Shown: positions 11,041 to 22,748 of the stretch, piece by piece
How the letters are laid out: each line of letters opens with the position of its first letter
Numbering within the stretch: position 1 is the stretch's first letter
DNA from: Mytilus edulis
Lineage: Eukaryota > Mollusca > Bivalvia > Mytilida > Mytilidae
Length of the DNA stretch: 64,000 nucleotides
NCBI RefSeq assembly: GCF_963676685.1
Contig: NC_092353.1
Location: forward strand, 4,926,207 to 4,990,206
Direction of reading: 5' to 3'
Translations under genes and position numbers: made by a program
The notes under the pieces: generated by a model
Databases searched by the model: none
What the model saw: only the letters and a program-made list of their open reading frames with translations
Told to the model about the DNA's origin: nothing

Positions 11041-11068
11041 AACTGACGTTCGTGCAACCGGGTCCAGG
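11041..11068. repeat. Right terminal inverted repeat of the Harbinger element
   Basis: Ends in CGTGCAACCGGGTCCAGG, the inverted counterpart of 7482-7509. Confidence 0.9.
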
Positions 11069-11074
11069 ATTATA

Positions 11075-11135
11075 AAAATGTTGTACACTAGAAGAGCATT
11101 TCGTCTACAAAAGACTCATATGTGACTACAAATTT
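11075..11135 (+). repeat. Fragment of dispersed repeat family B
   Basis: TTCGTCTACAAAAGACTCAT followed by TGTGAC, the core of the mussel repeat with CGCCAGACGCGCG. The rest of the repeat is not recognisable here. Sequence from 11136 to 11870 holds no gene I can support. Confidence 0.6.
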
Positions 11136-11870
11136 TGAATAGAAAATGTATAACTTAATACAAAGTAACTTCTTTATTTTCACATCACATTCACATTATA
11201 AATTAATTAGGAAGTTTAGATTCCTCAATTATTCATTATGTTCAAAAGTTAGTCTTGGTACATTTTTCCTGATTTTACAACATTTTTTGGAAAAGATCAT
11301 TGAACCCAGAAAATGGTTGTTTCTTGAGATTCGAATGAAGGACACATATGTTGTTGGTTGTGATCATTATTGTAAAATTTGGGTAGTCTTAATTTCACCT
11401 AACTTTTCTTGAGAATGTTCCTTGGATGTTCCTTAGAAGAACAAGACCCATCTGATTTTTTTTGTCAATGTACATGTATAAATAGAAAAAATTTAAGATT
11501 TAAGGAAAAGTTTCGTTGCCAGACAATATCTTTTGTGCAATAATTGAGTATTTTACCAGTATTTGTTGTATAAAGCACGTTGGAGTGAAAAGATAACTTT
11601 TGATTTGGAGTTCAATTGATCAAAGGTCAAATTAAATTAACAACCTTGTTTATTGGACTGAGATTTGAGCAATTCTTTAGTTCATACATTGTCAGCACAC
11701 CGCTTCAATAAAAAAAAAGTTATGCGGATTTGTGATCTTTATCGCCATTAAGCAAACATCCGGTTTTAGAAATGACGTACATCTGCGCTTTACACTTCAA
11801 ACGATGCACTGTCAGTTAACAGAAATATGAGCCTGCAAAACAAATTATACCTTTAATTCTCACAAGCCAT

Positions 11871-13130
11871 ATGGAAACCTTCTCAACTGAAGAACGTAAT
11901 GCTGTGGATAACAAAGGGGACAGTGTTGTTAAGATGGCTCCAAAGGAAAACAAAAGAAATTTACTATTAATTTCTACCATACATCCTCACAGTTACTTAT
12001 AAATGGGATCTTTGTGAAAGAAATTTACTCTCAGCTATGTAATGAAATAAAACAGAAACATCATGATTTAAATGATATAAATAACAATATATTTCAAACT
12101 TTGGCAAATTTGGAATTAAAACAAAAGTCATCTTTAAATGTACATACTTTGTAACAAAATGCAACCAACACATCTCTAGAGTTGGAAACATTACAAATAA
12201 AGCAGAAAACTTCTAGAAACTACCATCTAGTAAGCATTGAAACTATACAAGAAACATCTCTTCAAATTATAGATCTTTGTCCAATGTGCCAACAACCCTC
12301 GCATGATGATACAATAGAATGTAGTGAAAGTACTCTATGGCTACACTTTACATGTGCTGGAATCTCAGACAAAAATCTGTTAATATTTAGACAAAATGAT
12401 TTTTTATGCCACATATGTAGTGAAAACCTGAAAAACATAATGATAGCCTCACTATAGTGAAAACACTGCATAATAACAGGGAAATTAAGTCTATCAATAC
12501 TGAGACTGATAAGCCTGATAATATTGTAATAGATCCACCAATCAGGAAACAAACTCCAGAACAACAGGTTCATCTTACAGAAAATCATGAGATCAATGAA
12601 ATAAATACATTAAATAAAAATATTTAAAAATGTCGATCAAAGTGGAATTCAACAAGAAGCAAATGATCTTCCCAAAATTGAAGGTAAAAACAACGGACAA
12701 AATCTAAGGCCAAAGTAGAAATCAGTCTAGATAAGGCATACATCTCGTATTTAGAGACACAAATTGAAAGGCTTACCTCTACGGTAGAGATTCTACAAAA
12801 ATCGCAAAATTTAGGCAGACAACAAAATAACCATTGGACTGAGCCTTCAAACATAAATGTCAGTCTCCAATAAATAGTGCTTATCAAAACCAGCATCTTC
12901 ACAACTTCTGTAGCCAACTTATTGAACAAAAATTAAACGAGCACAGAATTAGACATTTAGAACTGTAAACGCTTAAAACATATGCATACTATGCAAGCTC
13001 AATATCAACAATTAATGATGCAATTTCAGAGCCATCAACACCATCAACCTTATCTACTACCAAAACTATTATTGGAAGGACATTCGAAGAAAAAGAAGAA
13101 GAACTATCAATGTACGAACTAACGTCAGTT
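11871..13130 (+). pseudogene. Decayed PHD-finger / coiled-coil ORF (probable retroelement ORF1)
   Basis: Starts METFSTEERNAVDNKGD, then runs through stops and frame changes. The best-preserved block (12182-12457) has PHD-like metal ligands: LCPMC, then IECSE, LWLHFTCAGIS and FLCHIC, the C4-H-C3 spacing of a PHD finger with Trp before His. A later block (~12735-12800) reads AYISYLETQIERLTSTVEIL, a coiled coil. A Gln/His-rich piece (MQAQYQQLMMQFQSHQHH) follows at about 13000. PHD plus coiled coil is known from ORF1 of some LINE families. No reverse transcriptase follows, so the element class is inference. Confidence 0.55.
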
Positions 13131-13179
13131 CACGGAATCCATATCGATTATACTTTTTCATGTCAGTCATAGTCGGAAT

Positions 13180-14370
13180 ATCTTCAATGATTACTTTGTC
13201 TTATGTTATAAAGTTTCAAGGAATTAAAAAATGGTTTAAAAAAAGGTAAAAGAAAACTAGGATTAGACTGATTGGTTTGTATTTTGGATGACAATTTTGA
13301 GTGTTAGCCCATATGTGGTTTTTTTATGAACGTTCCTGATCAATGTAAATCAAAAAAGACTTCAGAGACGACACATTTGAAATGAATTTAGAAGAATGGT
13401 ATTTTTGTTTGGTACCACGAAAATAGTAGAAGAAAAACATGTATGATTGACAGCAACGAATAACTGGTTCCTGATTTCGTTCAGACATATTTGTTTTTGA
13501 GATAATAAAAGATGAAAATCAAATTTGATCTACAGCAACTGACATTGGTCAAGCATAAACAATTCATTTGGACAGAAAATGACAGGCATTGAAATATTAA
13601 AATGTTCTCAAAAACCAATCCCTGATCATTGACGATTGTGCAACAGCACAACATCAATCAAACAAAAGAATAATCAGTTAATGAAGGGTTGTGTTTGTCT
13701 GATTGATATTGTTTTTGCCTGATGGGTACCCTCACTTAACTAACGTCACAGTTATAACATTTTTTAGGATTCACCTTTTTTATTTTCATCTCGTTGAATT
13801 GTAAGATGAAAACACACAACAGGTTTCAAGATTATTATCCTTGTGAATTTATTTTTTTAATTTTAATTATCGATAAATCTTCTTTTTCTTTTTCTTAATT
13901 TGACAGATTTGTACTTGTCAATTGGCCTTTCCACTAAATGTAGGACAGTTGTGTTTGTTAAATAGATCAGTATTATATCGATACCTATATATATTTATAA
14001 AAAAAAAATGGTAGATATATAGCTGAAGACAAGTAGTGATAAGTTGCATTACTCGAATAAACCTGACCAAAGGATTGACTGAGGTATAAAAATATGGTAT
14101 GCTAGACTTTTCCTTTCCGGCATTTAAAACCTTTTTGAGAAAATGATGCCTGCGTATAGCTGATGGTTGTACACATATAATGTTCTTCCTTGTATTGCCG
14201 TTTATAAAAGATATAAAGCATGAAATTGATTCCGATTTTTATTGACAAAAAACAAATAAGACATTTTAAAATCCATTTCAACAGTTACCCATGGTTTAAC
14301 CCTCAATCCATCATAATAGATTAACATACATTAGTACAAAACCCGTTACACATTTCAGGTACTTACATAT
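13180..14370. other. No gene recognised
   Basis: AT-rich sequence without open frames of note, splice-flanked coding blocks or clear repeats beyond short homopolymers. Confidence 0.5.
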
Positions 14371-14371
14371 A

Positions 14372-15213
14372 CTAGTCAACAAAAGAAACGATACACGACT
14401 TTAGAATAAAATTCATCAAATAGTACTAAAACTAAAACAAAATGAGATACACTATTTTAAAAAGCTTCCATTTACAATGTATGCACATATGATAATGAAA
14501 ATCAAAACCTGTCGGGAAGTAACTAAATTCCATGTAAACGATCACAGGGTGCAAATTATTTTTGCGGAAAGTTGGACACAAAATCGACACATAATTACTA
14601 AATAAATTTTAAATTTGTTTAAAAATATTCAATATGCTTATTAAGTAATGTTCATATTGTCACTAATGGGTTGAAATATTATTTTTTTTTTAAATTTTGG
14701 TAAAAATAGTGTGTTTTTTTTTTAATTTCTCAAAAATGCCAAAAAAGAAAAAAATGTTTTCGTCTCAAATCAAAGTTTTAGAACACACTGTAAATTTGGA
14801 ACCTTTCGGATTAGTTTTAAAATTATTAACGTTTTTTTTTTTAAATTCACTGTACACATACTGTCAATGGTAAATCAATTGATAATGTTTACATTTTAAC
14901 GATTTCTTGTGGGGCCGAACTTTGCTTTAAAAATAAACAAAGAAACTGTACGATTTTTAAAAAAGAATTGATGGCAAACATTGTCTTTCTCTTTAAATGA
15001 GAGGTTGGCATCATCAGTTAGAACCTCTGTTTTTAAAATTGTCGTTTTATGTAAATTTTTGTCAAAAAAAAATAATCGCCAAATGACGTCATGAGAACGG
15101 ATTTATATTTCCATGGTCATTAAATATTACTACCTTCAATATTAGTCCTATAAACGTAAAACTTCATCTTTAATTTGAAAAAAAAGTCGTGTATCGTTTC
15201 TTTTGTTGACTAG
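14372..15213. mobile_element. 842-bp inverted-repeat element with TA target duplication (mariner-like MITE)
   Basis: Perfect 31-bp terminal inverted repeats begin CTAGTCAACAAAAGAAACGA at both ends and are flanked by TA at 14370-14371 and 15214-15215. The interior is AT-rich with long A and T runs and codes for nothing recognisable. TA duplication points to the Tc1/mariner superfamily, as a non-autonomous element. Perfect ends suggest a fairly recent insertion. Confidence 0.85.
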
Positions 15214-15215
15214 TA

Positions 15216-18200
15216 TATATTTATTAGAGGTATAACCCTATAAGGAGCAAAGATCAACACGAAAAATAAAACATGTTTAAACGGAGATAGAAAACACAAA
15301 ATACATATTAATTAAGAATAAGAAGAGACACATAGAAACAATTAAAAAAAAACTTGTAATATAAATGTACACAAACATTTGTAATGTAAAATCCCGCCAA
15401 TTCATGAAACAACTTGAAGATAATTTTTATACAGTTTTCCGCAATCCATCTATTTGTAGGTTAGTGATGTCATTAGCCAATATTCTTTGTGTATAGTTCT
15501 TCCATTCTTCATGGCTCTACTTTATGCTGAAAGTAGAATTACAACATGTTTACTTTTTGTGCGATTTTATATTTTTTGCACTTGTTACAATTTATATATT
15601 ACTAAAGTCATTGTTTTATTTTTGTTATTAAAAAATTGAGATTCACTCATGCGATTATTATATACATTGAAGTTTGTAATTTTCTAAATTTTCCCAAATA
15701 ATTAAACAGAAACACTCTTACTTAATCCTTAGGAATAAGTATTCCGTATGATGCTTCCAAATAATACAAGATTGCTTTGAAGTATTACTTCTTGGTACTG
15801 GCATTTGTTTATCATCTTAATTTCGTGTAAAATGCTCATTTTTTCCTTTGTTCAACCTTTACTGGTTAGTCAATTGTTGATTATATATTTATGACGTAGC
15901 TCAGTACTTACGAGTGTTGTCCGTAAAGTTTGAGGACTGTCTCAATATAATATTATTTACCCGCCGGAAATAAATAAAACAAGTATAGAACTAATTTCAT
16001 GATTTACTGATTAAGTGTACAAAATTTCATTTCAGTATCTGCTTAAATTTTAAAAATTATAAATCATAAGAAAATTTCATACGGAGCACCCAAACAGATA
16101 TTTCTCGCATACATCCTGCCATTGTGCTATGGTCAATTTTGAAATTATATCCTTCGTTTTTGCTTATGCTCTTGGTCTAAATATCTTTTATTTTCATTTG
16201 TTCAAGCAGTTATTTGTTTTTATAGTGATTAAGAATATATTACAATATTGACTGCTGCATCCCACTTGTTGACGTTTTTACCTATAATATTGTGTTTGTT
16301 TTGCTAACCCGTTGTTGCCATTATAATGGAATTTGGTACGACTGTCATACAAATGAGTGGTTAATTTAGTTTTAAAAGCAGGTTTTAGTCCACCATTTTC
16401 TATTTTTTATAATTATCTTTTTCTTCATGAATTAACAGCATATATTTATCTTGTGGCACAATACTTAAGCAAGTGAAATAAATAATCATAATAAGCATTC
16501 TATGTAATAACAGTATGAGACCTATGGATTACGTATCGTAAAAACATGTTCATTTATTTAAAAATAGTGGTAATAGTAGTGCAAGAAATATATGTACATG
16601 CATATGGATTAATAGTATAGAAAATTATGGACTTTCCGTTTTGAATTTTCCTCGGAGTTCCATATTTTAGTGATTTTACTTTTTATACAAATGCTTTCAA
16701 ATACTGATATACACATATGTATATGCACTTACCGCCTTTAAATTTAATCAGTGAGCCTAGCTCAGGGGTTCCAGTAAAAATTGTGTTCTTCCACACTTAA
16801 ATATTTTGAGGAAATATGTTTCTCTAAAATCAAGTTTTCTTTTATGTAATTTCGAAGACCTTTGATATAAGGTTTTGATATCTTGCATCTTAGGTCTGTA
16901 AACGAAGTACTTTGTCAGTATAATAACTTCATTTTTTGATAAAATTCAATTTACAAAATTCATAGGGGCAAAAAATGGCAATATTCAAATTAAGTGGAAT
17001 TTCGATATGAACTATATCTAAAATCCAATTAGAAAATTAGTTGTCCTCTCCCCTTCTTCAGTCCATTTGATTCTTGACATAACATATTGACCTTTAACTT
17101 TGTTCTGTCTCAAAATTCTAAGTTGATATTTTTTGGCTTCTATTTCATCAAGATTGTCCTTTGTACCTTATTTTAAAAATTTTGTATTTCCTCAGTCAGT
17201 TGGATTTTCTAATTTTATCCTTTCTCTTTTTATAAATGTTGAATAAAAAATAGTCCTACCTCTAACCTCCAGGAGAAGGGTTTCCAAAAATATTATTGGT
17301 CATTAATTGCAAATTGAATATCTAAAATATCAATACCATGTAAAGCATCCCCTCTATCCACTGGCAATACATAATGCACAAATGTGTTAGGGTTTTTTAG
17401 TTTTATTAGTTTTACATATACAGGAGAGTAATTAAACTTCAAGAGGCCTCTGCCGTTTGTTAACTCATTCTCTTTAAGGTCAAAATAACTGGATCTATGC
17501 GATCACTCCGGATTTGGAGATTGTGCAAAATTTTAAGTTTTAGAGATAACATGAAAAATATTGTGTGTGTCTATGAGTTGAAGAAACTTGATACCCTATT
17601 TTAATCATCAACTGCCAATTTCCGACATTTTTTTTGCCCTTGAATTAAGACAAGATTGATCGAACAACTCTTTTATTTTAGTTATACACTTGCATATAGT
17701 ACCTTTGTAAATCAAAATGAATTATGTTAATCAATTATTTATGAATTAATGTGAACAAGTTATATTCATCTATTTAATCAGTTAAAAGAATTTTGAAAGT
17801 ATTTTATAAGTAGCGTTTGCTTGTGTAGGTTACTGTATAAAATTTGTATTGATATATCTTAAGCTGGTGATGCATGTATATAGATAGACCAGTAACTTGT
17901 GACACCCCTGGTCTCGCTCCTATTGGAGGTTATACAATTCTTTCCTTTGTTATTTTAATTTATAAATTATCTTAATCTATTTATGAGATTTGATCACCGG
18001 TAAACTTCTGTTGCCTTTATTTATAGATCCTAGATATAATAGAAGACAGGAACACACACATAATATTCAGATATGACATATCATGCTATTTATCATTTGC
18101 TATTTTAACTGCTAGACAGTTATTAGGATGGAGAACGTCTTTATTACGTTTCAAAAGTTACTAGAACACACCCGCGAAATCGCGTGCATTTACAGCTTGT

Positions 18201-18240
18201 AAACTGGTTTTTTTTGGATGAATTTTTGAAATATTCAAAA
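15216..18240. other. Non-coding, with fragments of dispersed repeat C
   Basis: Fragments of repeat family C are at about 16310-16420 (GGTACGACTGTCATACAAATG) and 16626-16690 (GACTTTCCGTTTTGAATTTT). Nothing else here is recognisable. Further exons of the minus-strand TSP1 gene may lie in this stretch but none could be supported. Confidence 0.5.
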
Positions 18241-18249
18241 TAAACTTAC

Positions 18250-18396
18250 TAAATTGTTTACTTTCCAGAAGATTCCCATTACATTCCGTGCCATTATTAA
18301 GAGCAGGTCTGATTACAGTTCTGGATCTGAAACCTACTGAATTTGCATCTGGTGTACCCCACGGTGACCAGGGACTGAGGATACATGGCAGTGGAA
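18250..18396 (-). CDS. TSP1-like exon 5 of the visible array
   Basis: The acceptor is TTATTATCAAG and the donor is TTTA|GTAAGT. It encodes 49 residues starting VPLPCILSPWSPWGTPDANS with the second Cys in NGTECNGNLL. It is the most diverged module: DATG is replaced by DANS and the end is QF rather than KG. Confidence 0.7.
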
Positions 18397-18539
18397 CTTG
18401 ATAATAAAATATAATAAAATATAACATGTTCTATTATATTATGTGTTTCGCGTTTCTCTGTTATGAATGTTCTTGCGTGTATTTGTGCTGTGCTTCTGTC
18501 ACGTAGTATTTTAGTGATATTTTTTAACATTGTCATAAA

Positions 18540-18830
18540 GCGGGAGGTTTTGCTAGCCATTAAACCAGGTTCAACTGACCATTTTTTCATAAAATGTCCT
18601 GTACCAAGTCCGAAATAGGGCAGTTGTTATCAAATAGTTCGTTTCTATTTGTGCTAGCGTTTATATTTGCTGCACTTCGATGATCTTCGATGTTCCCTTT
18701 GTTTCTTTGTTTTCCTCTTATAGTAACTGTTGATGTGTTTCCCTTGCTTTTAGTTTTTGACACGGATATGTTTTCTCTCTATCAATTTATGACTTTTAAA
18801 CACCGATATACTACTGTTGCCTTTATATAT
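18540..18830 (+). repeat. Dispersed repeat family C copy
   Basis: Contains TAAACCAGGTTCAACTGACC, TGTACCAAGTCCGAAATAGG and the T-rich tail ending with GTATAC-like ...ACTGTTGCCTTTA. The same family recurs in most introns of the TSP1 array. Confidence 0.75.
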
Positions 18831-18929
18831 CAAATGGTTTTCATAAATGCAACTAAAACTATACATATATGATATTATTAACGTATCCATGATATAAGAT
18901 TAGTTAATGTGTGATAGTTATTTATAGCC

Positions 18930-19140
18930 GACTGTACGGTATAGGATTTTCTCATTGAAGATATTATAAGTTATATGGTTCGCTACTGACCCTCTATGTA
19001 CCCATAGAGGGTTAGTGAATCTCCAATGGATTTTATTTTAAAAAATCATGATTTTTTTAATGCAATAGTGGTTATAATCAATAATTATGATTCCAGTGAT
19101 GGTTATTTCATTGTATGCAATGAAACATTATTTGAAAAAA
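18930..19140. repeat. Short repeat with hairpin ACCCTCTATG...CATAGAGGGT
   Basis: A small inverted repeat (CTGACCCTCTATG, TACC, CATAGAGGGTTAG) is at about 18987-19015, preceded by a fragment of repeat A (TTATAGCCGACTGTACGG). Confidence 0.5.
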
Positions 19141-19184
19141 ATTCTATAGCACTGAACATGTAAAAACTCGTGCCACGTATTTCT

Positions 19185-19262
19185 TTATTTTGCACAATGT
19201 TTTGAAAGATCTATTTTGCACAATGTTTTGAAAGATATATTTTGCACAATGTTTTGAACAGA
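19185..19262 (+). repeat. 28-bp tandem repeat, about three units
   Basis: TTTTGCACAATGTTTTGAA occurs three times in a row, with a GAAAGATCTA or GAAAGATATA spacer between copies. The array directly adjoins the left edge of the duplicated segment starting at 19272. Confidence 0.85.
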
Positions 19263-19271
19263 ACAAATTAC

Positions 19272-19815
19272 GAGTTAACGATTTTCTTTACCTTTTTTAT
19301 ATTTATCTTTGTCTTCTGAATTGATAAATGAGATTTGAACATTGCACTTATGTTGTCTAACTTTATAAATCATACATATCTAAATTGATACACAAATACT
19401 TGGAGATTCATATTTGAAATCCAATGGTTATATTGCATTATTTGACCCTTACACTACTATAGAGTTATGAAAATAGCTTTCTTGAGTCGGAAAAAATCTT
19501 TAAATACTTTTCCAAAGTGACGATAATATTTTCTTTATAGGTAAATTCAAAATTGAACAAACCTCTCTCTCCTTGCAGAAGGTCTTCACATCCCTTGCCC
19601 CCATTAATAGCAGGTCTAAGTACAAGTCTGTATCTAGTACGCGTTCCTGTGGCGTCTTGACTCCATGGAAACCAATCACTCGTGATACATGGTAGTGGTA
19701 CTAAATGATAAAATATTACATATAACCGCTGTTTTTCTTTAGTGCAACTAGTACTCAACAGATGTAGTAACATGAACGGTACCAATGATACTGCACTACA
19801 GGTTCAGGATGACAA
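19272..19815. repeat. Segmental duplication copy 1, including a TSP1-like exon
   Basis: This stretch is nearly identical to 20527-21065, offset about 1255 bp, with very few differences in the ~280 bp of intron 3' to the exon. Similarity falls off past the exon's acceptor side. It carries exon 19563-19700. Confidence 0.85.
19563..19700 (-). CDS. TSP1-like exon 4 of the visible array
   Basis: The acceptor is TATCATTTAG and the donor follows GAGAGAG. It encodes VPLPCITSDWFPWSQDATG, then RYRLVLRPAINGGKGCEDLL (46 residues). It differs from its duplicate at 20818-20955 at only a few positions (T/R, N/S and E/L). Confidence 0.75.
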
Positions 19816-19844
19816 TACACATATACATAAGTATATAATATAAA

Positions 19845-20480
19845 GGTTATTTATAGCCGACTATACGGTTCGGGGTTTACCTATTGTTGAAGGCCCAACG
19901 CGTGTCTATTAATAATTGCTTACATCAACTTCATTTAAACTTGAGTCTCATCGGTTATCATACGACATCCCATTGTATACATCATATAGAATTAGCTATT
20001 AAAAGATTAAATATGAAATGGTTATGTATAGCCGACTAAATGGTATGTTTTATTTCGTAATGTTGAAGGCCATGCAGTTGACTATAATTGCTTACATCCA
20101 CTTCATTTGAATTTTGGTTGATATTTGTCTCATTGACCATCATACCACATCCCCTTGTTTTTAAATTCAATAACGGATGTTATGTGTTTAGTGGCAATTG
20201 TGTTGAGTCCAGCTTTCTCATTTGATATTATGGTTAAACATTACGGTTAAAAATAGTCACTTTACTTGAACTATATACAAGTGTCAAGTGAAAGGTTTAC
20301 GAAACCAGGTTTAACTCACAACATCTTCGAAACATGTCTGTCCAAAGTAGGTGATGACAGTTGTTTTCAAGACGTTTCATTAAAGGATATATAGTCTAAT
20401 GTTCGATTCTGTCAGGTTTTATGGACCTCTCCATTGAAAATTGACCATTCGGTTCAATGGTTTATATTACAGTGTTGATT
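19845..20480 (-). repeat. Dispersed repeat A (two copies) and repeat C in a TSP1 intron
   Basis: Repeat A copies are at about 19845-19980 and 20020-20165 (TATAGCCGACTA, TTGAAGGCC, CATACCACATCCCCTTG). Repeat C is at about 20275-20480 (GAAACCAGGTTTAACTCAC, TTCTGTCAGGTTTTATGG). The same order, A then C, recurs after the other TSP1-like exons. Confidence 0.75.
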
Positions 20481-20526
20481 TGCATTGAGTGTACAAGTAC
20501 CATATTGACGTACCTGGCTTCTTTTT

Positions 20527-21065
20527 GAGTTAACGATTTTCTTTCCCTTTTTTATATTTATTTTTGTCTTCTGAATTGATAAATGAGATTTGAACATTGC
20601 ACTTATGTTGTCTAACTTTATAAATCATACATATCTAAATTGATACACAAATACTTGGAGATTCATATTTGAAATCCAATGGTTATATTGCATTATTTGA
20701 CCCTTACACTACTATAGAGTTATGAAAATAGCTTTCTTGAGTCGGAAAAAATCTTTAAATACTTTTCCAAAGTGACGATAATATTTTCTTTATAGGTAAA
20801 TTCAAAATTGAACAAACCTCTCAATCCTTGCAGAAGGTCTTCACATCCCTTGCCCCCACTAATAGCAGGTCTAAGTACAAGTCTGTATCTAGTACGCGTT
20901 CCTGTGGCGTCTTGACTCCATGGAAACCAATCACTCCTGATACATGGCAGTGGTACTAAATGATAAAATATAACACATATCCACTGGTTTTCTTTAGTGC
21001 AATTAGTATTCAACAGATGCAGTAACATTAACGATACCAATCTTACTGCACATTATGTTCAGTAT
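20527..21065. repeat. Segmental duplication copy 2, including a TSP1-like exon
   Basis: Partner of 19272-19815; see that entry. The match starts at GAGTTAACGATTTTCTTT in both copies. Confidence 0.85.
20818..20955 (-). CDS. TSP1-like exon 3 of the visible array
   Basis: The acceptor is TATCATTTAG and the donor is GAGAG|GTTTGT. It encodes VPLPCIRSDWFPWSQDATG, then RYRLVLRPAISGGKGCEDLL. It is the recent duplicate of exon 19563-19700. Confidence 0.75.
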
Positions 21066-21084
21066 GACCCATAAATAATTTATG

Positions 21085-21445
21085 TAATGCTTATTTCTAG
21101 TCGATTATACGGTATTGGGTATCTCATAGCCGTATGATTGACCACAATTGCTTTCATCCAGTTTTTTTAAAACTTGGGATGATAGTTGTCTCTTGGCAAT
21201 CATACCACGTCTCCTTGTTTTGATATTTCATAATGGTTATGTGCTTGGTGGAAATCAGATAAATCAACCGTTTTTAAATTCTATTATGGTTAATTGTACG
21301 GTAATATTTTGTCCCTATAACGGAAATATATACAAGTATCACATAAGTGGGAGGCTTACGGAACCAGGTTTAACTCACAACATCTTCGGAGCATGAGCAT
21401 AACTGTCCTTAGTCAGAAATATGACAGTTCTTTTTGATACGGTTC
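21085..21445 (-). repeat. Dispersed repeats A and C in a TSP1 intron
   Basis: Repeat A is at about 21085-21225 (GTCGATTATACGGTATTGG, CATACCACGTCTCCTTG). Repeat C is at about 21320-21445 (GGAACCAGGTTTAACTCACA). Confidence 0.7.
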
Positions 21446-21732
21446 GTTAAGTGTAACCAAGGAAGAATAAAAATTGGCATCCGCAAATTTGCAGATTTAA
21501 CATTGTTGTGTTGATATTTTGAGTAGTTATGAATATAGAATGAACAAAGAATGTGATTTTAGCCGTGTATCACATTCACTTGTACTGTAATAGACGGTTC
21601 TGTTGCAGAGTTGTCAATTGTTTAGACGTATTATTAATACTTATTTCTGTGACTAGCATACGATCATTTACGATAGATATTTAGCTAATCTGTAATCAGG
21701 TACATCTTCATGATTAATATATGTTAAAAAAA

Positions 21733-21755
21733 ACTCGGGATACATGGAAGTTGTG
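21733..21755 (-). pseudogene. Remnant of a sixth TSP1-like exon
   Basis: On the minus strand TATCATATAG is followed by codons reading A-Q-L-P-C-I-P-S, then a T-run and a stop. This matches the acceptor and first ~8 residues of the intact exons (PLPCI.S). The flanking intron (21760-21880) also matches the intron 5' of the other exons (ACCAATGTTACTGCATCACA). The body of the exon is gone. Confidence 0.6.
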
Positions 21756-21924
21756 CTATATGATAAAATAAAAAAATAAAACACAGCCACAACCTTATTT
21801 AATGTAACTAATACTCCAAAGATATGATAAAATTAACAGTACCAATGTTACTGCATCACAGATTCAGTACGAAAATAAACTCAGCTTTAAATAGGATTTG
21901 TAAGAAAATACGTAATAGTTATTT

Positions 21925-22460
21925 AAAAAAAAAACCGACTCTACAGTATTGGGTATTCTCATTGCCGAAGGCCGTAAGGTTGCATATTATTCATGTTATT
22001 GCTTACATCCATTTTAAGCAAACGTGGGTGGATTGTTGTCTCATTGGCATTCATACCACATCTCTTTGTTTTTATATTTGACAAAGGTTGTCAATTTGTT
22101 GAGTCAATAGATATTGATATTAATATATAAGATGCAACTCTGCATCAAAGTAACAATTTATAAAAGTAAACCATTATATGTCTGTCTAAGTACGGTCTTC
22201 AACACGGAGCCTTGGCTCACACCGAACAGCAAGCTATAAAGGGCCCCAAAACTTACTAGTGTAAAACCATTCAAACGGGAAAACCAATGGTCCCATTTAT
22301 ATAAAAAAAAATATAGAGAAACGAGAAACTAACATAAAAAAACGGCAACTACTGAACATCCGATTCCTGACTTTGCCTTTTTATAGCATATAGTTATCAA
22401 AGGTACCAGGATTATAATTTAGTACGCCAGACGCGCGTTACTGTTGTAAGGTAAATTCTT
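21925..22460. repeat. Dispersed repeat A (minus) and a long A-type repeat (plus)
   Basis: 21925-22075: GCCGAAGGCCGTAAGGTTGC and CATACCACATCTCTTTG. 22150-22460: TACGGTCTTCAACACGGAGC, CACACCGAACAGCAAGCTAT and a terminal GCCAGACGCGCGTTAC. Both are families seen throughout the window. Confidence 0.75.
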
Positions 22461-22479
22461 ACGGTTAAATTATGTAACT

Positions 22480-22700
22480 AAATCGGAACTATATACTAAG
22501 TGTTATACAAGTGGAAGGGTATAAAACCAGGTTTAACTAACCACTTTCTTCGGAACATGCCTGTACAAAGTCAGGAATATGGCAGTTATTTTAATACCTT
22601 CTTTGGAGTAATTTAGTCTATCGTTTGATTCTGTAAGGTTTTATGGACTTCTCCTGTTTAAATTGACCATGGAGTTCAGTATGTTAGAATACAGGTTTGT
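22480..22700 (+). repeat. Dispersed repeat C copy
   Basis: AAAACCAGGTTTAACTAACC, TGTACAAAGTCAGGAATATG and TTCTGTAAGGTTTTATGGAC. Confidence 0.75.
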
Positions 22701-22748
22701 TTTTACTGAATACTATCTATTCATTGATATATTCATTATTAAACAAAC

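Larger units (their letters stand above)
7482..11068. mobile_element. PIF/Harbinger-type DNA transposon, about 3.6 kb
   Basis: Terminal inverted repeats of at least 28 bp with one mismatch are at 7482-7509 and 11041-11068 (CCTGGACCCGGTTGCACG inward). Subterminal zones are rich in TTAACTAAC-like motifs. Two inward-facing genes lie inside, as in Harbinger elements: a HARBI1-like nuclease start on + at the left end and a MYB/SANT-like gene on - at the right end. The nuclease is cut short, so this copy cannot make its own transposase. I could not define a clean 3-bp target duplication (flanks ATA and ATT). The centre holds poly-C, CT/TA microsatellites and a dispersed repeat A copy. Confidence 0.85.
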
